NCBI GenBank assembly: GCA_003118195.1 | Contig: BEXV01000239.1 | Location: forward strand, 251,269-262,226 | Length of the DNA: 10,958 nucleotides | Origin: Hemicentrotus pulcherrimus | Taxonomy: Eukaryota > Echinodermata > Echinoidea > Camarodonta > Strongylocentrotidae | Direction: 5' to 3' | In this document: positions 7,060 through 10,958 of the stretch, piece by piece | Layout of the letters: every line of letters starts with the position of its first letter | How positions within the stretch are numbered: position 1 is the stretch's first letter | Notes under the pieces: model-generated | What the model saw: the letters and a program-made list of their open reading frames with translations, nothing else | Told to the model about the DNA's origin: nothing | The model's database searches: none | Made by a program: the position numbers and the translations under genes

Positions 7060-7205
7060 CTAGGCATATCACGAGCACATCACTCATCGAGTGGAGCTGG
7101 GCCCGCCAAGCTCCTTCTCTCCGTTAGCCTCACCTTGCGAGCAGACGATCGGCACCTCTACCTGTCATTGGCAAGGAAACCATCTCAGGAGACCAGACTG
7201 TACTT
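7060..7205. other. GC-richer unrecognised segment between microsatellites
   Basis: This segment is clearly GC-richer than its flanks (for example GAGCTGGGCCCGCCAAGCTC near 7094) and lies directly before the GA/GACA tract. I see no tRNA boxes, long open frame or known repeat. Such a body followed by a simple-sequence tail could be a short retroposon, but the evidence is thin. Confidence 0.3.
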
Positions 7206-7221
7206 CATATGGAAGTAAGGT

Positions 7222-7294
7222 GGAGTGAGAGAGAGAGACAGACAGACAGAGAGAGACAGAGACAGAGACAGAGAGACAGAGAGGGAGAGACAGA
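7222..7294 (+). repeat. GA / GACA compound microsatellite
   Basis: Interleaved GAGA, GACA and GACAGA units run through about 73 bases. The 75-codon frame through it is a low-complexity Arg/Glu/Gln artefact. Confidence 0.9.
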
Positions 7295-7464
7295 AGGAAG
7301 TCGAGAAGAAGGAATGAGGAGGATGAAGATGAAGGGGTGCAGGAAAAGAGATCGATTTAAAATGAATTGCTGTCAGAAAATTGAAAATACGAAGGGGAAA
7401 AGCACGAAGAGATTAAAGTGTAAGACCAGAATATGACGAAAGGCAATTTCCTTAAAATAACATG

Positions 7465-7497
7465 TCAATTTTTGCTCGCTCGCTTCGCTCGTGCGCA
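7465..7497. repeat. GCTCGCTTCGCTCG-type imperfect hairpin
   Basis: TTTTTGCTCGCTCGCTTCGCTCGTGCGCAAA reads as an imperfect inverted repeat (TTTGC.CGC…GCG.GCAAA) in AT-rich DNA. From memory, similar GCTCGCTTCGCTCG motifs recur in marine invertebrate repeats. I cannot confirm a family. Confidence 0.35.
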
Positions 7498-7610
7498 AAT
7501 ATTAAACAGGAAAATCAAGACTCTGGAAAGAGACGCCCTTCCCCTCGGCAAAACAATTCCTGTAAAGCTTTGGCTTATCACACACGTTTTGTGTTATTTA
7601 TACTAGCATT

Positions 7611-7625
7611 ACTACCCAGGGTAGT
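7611..7625. repeat. Perfect palindrome ACTACCCAGGGTAGT
   Basis: 7+1+7 inverted repeat with no mismatch. No role can be assigned. Confidence 0.6.
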
Positions 7626-7788
7626 CATCAGATAGTTGTAAATAAATTCCATAGGTAGCCTTTTTCATAATGATTTCAAAGAGTATGTCCCATAACGGTG
7701 AAATAATACTGAATATCGAACCCACACCCCTTCCCTCTATCTATCAATTTCTAGAATCGTCATTGAATCAGGACAGAAGATTTGGTTT

Positions 7789-7842
7789 CGTAGGTATCAT
7801 CGTAGGTATCGTAGGTATCGATGTACCACAGGTTCATCGATA
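7789..7842 (+). repeat. GTAGGTATC triplication plus hairpin
   Basis: CGTAGGTATC occurs at 7789-7798 and 7801-7810, and the next copy overlaps it, ending at 7819. TATCGATG (7816-7823) then pairs with CATCGATA (7835-7842) across an 11-base loop. The 62-codon frame covering it gets its GIVGIVGI-like end from this repeat and is not a supported gene. Confidence 0.7.
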
Positions 7843-7859
7843 TGGAATATTAAAGTGAC

Positions 7860-8508
7860 TCGGTACATTGCCTCAGATTCTGAAACAAAATCCTTGATTT
7901 AGCTCATGCTGGTCACATATTAACCTTTAGGTCAGTCAGGAATCTCATGATTTTTACAAGCCGATCTCCTGTCTGATTATCAAGATATTTATGATTGGAA
8001 AACGAAATTTCATTTTTTTTTTTCGTTTTGCTATTGGTTTTTATAACACTACCGTCTATTATTATTACCCATATCACAGATACTGATAACACATAGGGCC
8101 ATGCATATCAGATTTAACATTGTCAAACGATGCCTAAAGAGCTAATAGTCTATAAAATCTGGAACTAGGGCAGTTAGAGAACTATAAAAATGGCCAGGTT
8201 AGCACACGTTCAAAGTCTCCATGGAAGTCCAAGTTATTTTGAAGCCCTTGACCACTGTTAATGGCCTCAATCAACACGCTAACACGTTTCATTTTTTAAT
8301 CAGCCTAGTTTAACATTTCTTTCACATCTGTACGAAAAAAAGATAAACAGCTCTCCCGAGTATTGGCTCAACAATAAAGCAATAAAATAAAATCGCACCT
8401 TTCAGTAAGGCCATAAAATAAGAAAATATCACTTTCACAAACAAGTTTGAACTCGAGGTTCATGATAAATATCAAAAAGAAATATTTGTGAAACTGGATC
8501 AAGAACAA
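7860..8508. other. AT-rich non-coding stretch
   Basis: I see no gene, RNA or notable repeat. A T10 run at about 8013-8022 is the only homopolymer. Confidence 0.5.
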
Positions 8509-8844
8509 TTAAATGTTAATTGAAAGAAGATGGTGAAATATACGTTTTGGCGCTAAAATGATAAGAGAATAACAGTTATTGTATGCGTGTAAATAAGAAG
8601 ATTGAAGCCGAGAAGTAGAGGGAACGATGATGTGTTTATCCGCATGCAGTGGGCTTGGGAGTATGAGGCCGACAGTTAAGGGTCTTTTGCGGGGGTAGAT
8701 TTCTCTCTTCAATATTTCATCAACTTTCGTAGGTGAGTGTTCGTCAACAACTTGGTAAATGATAAAGAAAATTGGAAATATAACAACCAAGATAATTCTT
8801 GTTGGGATTTCGGAAGGCGTCAAAACATCAATATTTAATGGGAC
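8509..8844 (-). CDS. Open minus-strand segment with a hydrophobic stretch, possible exon
   Basis: Read on the minus strand, this frame is open for about 111 codons, the longest in the window, and has no ATG at its head. It begins just after CCTTTTGCACAG, which fits a splice acceptor (exon from 8844 downward). The product has a polar lead (TPSEIPTR), a hydrophobic run of about 17 residues (IILVVIFPIFFIIYQVV) that could span a membrane, and then a charged stretch (VDEILKREIYPRKRP). That resembles the N-terminal anchor and stem of a type II membrane protein in layout only. I find no strong splice donor before the TAA and no recognised family. In AT-rich DNA a hydrophobic run can arise by chance. 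Confidence 0.2.
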   Translation of the reverse strand, partial: VPLNIDVLTPSEIPTRIILVVIFPIFFIIYQVVDEHSPTKVDEILKREIYPRKRPLTVGLILPSPLHADKHIIVPSTSRLQSSYLHAYNNCYSLIILAPKRIFHHLLSINI

Positions 8845-8869
8845 CTGTGCAAAAGGATTAATACTTTAA

Positions 8870-9850
8870 ATCTAAAATTCAAAAACATGTATCCTGCACA
8901 AACGAGCATGTCGTAGCCTGCGAAATTGCACAGATCTTGCCGCAAAGTGAAAAATATTTTATAGCACGCATATTCAGATGATGGCATAAGTTTTTATATA
9001 TATATCAATCATTTAGTTACACATTTCATATCACAATGTATTGTTAAGTATAATATTTCTTTTAAATTATTTTGCCAAGTAAATTTGTGATATCTTAATG
9101 TGAACTGCAATTTGTAACTGATATCTATAAATGTTTATTCTGATCCGATTTGGAATGGCCAAAAATATCATGTTAACAAACTGAATATATATTAAAGCTA
9201 TATCTCTTCTTGCACATGTATGGGAACGGTATTATTGAATAATGGGAACCCTGTGGAAGAGGAAAACAGTATGATACTTTAATTGTCCCCATTCAACTCA
9301 TTATTTTGGATAGATATAAGTCTATAATTATCAGAATATCTTACCGCGATATCTTCCATATCTGACACTTTCAGAGAGGCCTGGTATCAACTTGATATCG
9401 TTATGGGCCTAATATAAATGTATTTACATTCAGGTGCTCAAGTGTCATGACTATTGTATATTTGTTCGTTAAAATTACACGAAAGAGATGTCTTATTAAA
9501 AATTACGTCGATATTCAGATTGTCTTTCACAAAGAAAGTATATATTCGTTAATTTTACTTTAAGTTTTACACATTAAACTACCGTGATTACAATGAAAAT
9601 GTTTGTTTTCAAAGATTTCACATTTACAGAAATCTAGATGATTTAAAAATAGATATATAACATTTACTTTCAAGAAATTAATTCAAGGGAGATTTCATTA
9701 CCCTATTGTATATCACATATAAATCACCTTCGGTTTACTTTGTATCTCATTGCACGTTTAAAGAGAAGGTTGAGTTCTGGGAAGAGCTGAAAAATAATTT
9801 GTGAGCGTTATCATTCTTAATATGAAAGTGTAGAAGAAAATCAGATAAGA
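8870..9850. other. Long AT-rich non-coding stretch
   Basis: Very AT-rich, with short TA tracts (about 8996-9006), dense stops in all frames and small chance palindromes such as TATCAACTTGATA near 9387. I see no gene, RNA or mobile element. Confidence 0.55.
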
Positions 9851-9856
9851 CAGGTT

Positions 9857-9946
9857 CCATGAAAAGCATGGCTCTTCAAATGCCTTCATATTCTAAATAT
9901 GTCATGTAACATCGTAAAAATCCAGGGTTTGATTTTTACGCCATGT
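9857..9946. repeat. Cluster of three small hairpins
   Basis: CCATG/CATGG (9857-9871), CATATT/AATATG (about 9887-9901) and the 10-bp CGTAAAAATC/GATTTTTACG (9913-9940) follow one another. The last has an 8-base loop and four more possible pairs outside a 2-base bulge. The third is the only one well above chance. Confidence 0.45.
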
Positions 9947-10310
9947 GTTCGTGTAGTCAAATATATATCTTTCTGTGTACAGTATTTGTAACTTTACCAA
10001 GACTTGGACAAATTTCCTATCATATAGATGATTCCAGAACCTTGCAATACACACAAATTCTAATATGCTAGATGATCAACCTTTTCTGATCGATTCCACA
10101 CAGTTTGTTTCAAAATGCGATTGAATGACCAGAACTAAACTTCATCTTTAGAAAGGTGACACACAATTATATTTATATTGCCTTAGATCGAATATAAGAA
10201 AGTAGTTGTGAGTGTATTGGATGTAAATCGTTTGCATTTTATAAGTAGATAAATGAAACTAGTTCATTCTTATGATTATTTTCAATTCTGTTCAGTTTCA
10301 TTCCCTGAGG
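9947..10310. other. AT-rich non-coding stretch
   Basis: I see nothing to annotate here. Confidence 0.5.
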
Positions 10311-10316
10311 CACGTG
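10311..10316. promoter_or_regulatory. E-box CACGTG
   Basis: GGCACGTGACC contains a canonical E-box in a context close to the GTCACGTGAC form used by USF/MITF/TFE factors. It is about 440 bases before the small open frame at 10749. The association is speculative. Confidence 0.25.
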
Positions 10317-10581
10317 ACCTATTAAATCTCACTTGTGAGGGTCAGTATTGTTATACTACCCCCAGACTACCCTATGCATGGCTACAATAAATGTGGCTCG
10401 CATTCTATGTTTTAGCTTATTATCCGCTGAAGATAACGTATTCGAAACAAGTGGAACACTTTCACGGTAAACACCGTAATCCTGATGAAATATGTACATA
10501 ACCAAAAGAAACGTCGACAAAAACAAAGGCATTAAGCTGCCCTCTTCGTTATCATGTGACCACTGCCGAAAATGTGAGAAT

Positions 10582-10590
10582 CAGGGGCGT
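10582..10590 (+). repeat. hAT-like terminal motif CAGGGGCGT, solo
   Basis: The same nonamer as at 6498-6506, again followed at a short distance by a C-rich patch (AACCCCC). It could mark one end of a degraded element running toward the C run at the window edge. Confidence 0.25.
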
Positions 10591-10748
10591 GTTCACCTTA
10601 ACCCCCTTCCTCAATATCGATCACAGATTCATCTGGTTTGTCCAACGTATGACCAACATGCTATCGTGGTATCGCTTTGTTAACGATAACAGGTGTTTGA
10701 TGTTGAACTTGTGGTACTGTAAACACACCAGCGGAGACATCAGAAAAC

Positions 10749-10865
10749 ATGGGTGACAAATGCAATCTGTGTATTGAGACGACGGCGGAACATAGTTCGT
10801 CTTTTGTTGATATACTTATCCGGAGTTTGTGTTTCTCGAGACAGCATTTGGGGCCGTACGTGTAA
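10749..10865 (+). CDS. Small open frame, weak exon candidate
   Basis: ATG sits in AAACATGGG, a fair initiation context. The 38 codons begin MGDKCNLCIE (a CxxC pair) and end at TAA, or could end earlier at a GTACGT that would make a splice donor near 10857. The surroundings (10440-10930) are GC-richer than the previous 2 kb. An 86-codon minus-strand frame overlaps (10661-10921), and neither strand gives a recognisable protein. A chance frame is most likely. Confidence 0.12.
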   Translation: MGDKCNLCIETTAEHSSSFVDILIRSLCFSRQHLGPYV

Positions 10866-10925
10866 CCCCGGTGTGCTGGGCACGCAGTAGGGGGCTTAGT
10901 TTGTCTAATCCCCATACACAAGTTG

Positions 10926-10958
10926 AGTGGCCGTAAGTACCCATACCCCCCCCCCCCC
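10926..10958 (+). repeat. Edge of a second C-run repeat
   Basis: GAGTGGCCGTAAGTACCCATA leads into 13 C that reach the window edge (10946-10958). The order (GGC-GTA-like motif, spacer, then a C run) loosely resembles the C-run foldback at 622-807. Sequence or assembly may stop here because of the homopolymer. Confidence 0.4.

Noticed and set aside
7209..7436. 75-codon Arg/Glu/Gln-rich open frame
   Set aside because: An artefact of the GA/GACA microsatellite.
10661..10921. 86-codon minus-strand open frame
   Set aside because: It begins at a non-ATG codon, has no recognised family and overlaps an equally unsupported plus-strand frame.
1..10958. tRNA, rRNA, snRNA and CRISPR
   Set aside because: I looked for A/B boxes, clover-leaf arms, conserved snRNA starts and regularly spaced repeats, and found none convincing.

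Overview
The window looks like nuclear DNA of an animal, most likely a marine invertebrate (echinoderm or mollusc grade; I cannot decide between them). The background is AT-rich and has almost no long reading frames. It holds a decayed non-LTR retrotransposon, foldback elements, homopolymers (47 C, 16 T), CT/GA microsatellites and hAT-like GC-rich terminal motifs (CAGAGGCGTAG, CAGGGCCGGCCC). No bacterial-style gene organisation, rRNA, tRNA or CRISPR array is visible.

Layout. 1-597: AT-rich DNA, then a slightly GC-richer unrecognised stretch. 598-831: a small foldback insertion with a 47-base C run, flanked by a 24-bp imperfect direct repeat. 832-1693: non-coding DNA with inverted CCAAT boxes. 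1694-1789: a possible first coding exon (32 codons, good start context, possible splice donor). About 1845-2903: the 3' end of a CR1/L2/Jockey-like LINE in + orientation, comprising a broken ORF2 C-terminus, a 3' UTR with a hairpin, AATAAA and a poly(A) tail. 3101-3112: a hAT-like terminus. 3263-3413: a long hairpin (MITE-like). 3659-3968: a possible minus-strand retroposed insert with an A16 tail and 10-bp flanking repeats. 4451-4493 and 5951-6018: GC-rich hairpins in unremarkable DNA. 6237-6330: palindromes, a TATA-like box and an E-box. 6559-6610: a 25-bp tandem duplication. 6823-7294: a (TC)14 tract and a GA/GACA tract around a GC-richer segment. 7300-10300: mostly AT-rich DNA with small repeats and one open minus-strand segment of uncertain status. 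10440-10958: GC-richer DNA ending inside a C run at the window edge.

No set of genes works together here. The only sequence with a confidently recognised protein family is the dead LINE fragment. The other coding calls are weak exon candidates. I see no convincing new biological system. The best leads are the possible exon at 1694, the C-run foldback, the 151-nt hairpin element and the possible minus-strand retroposon.
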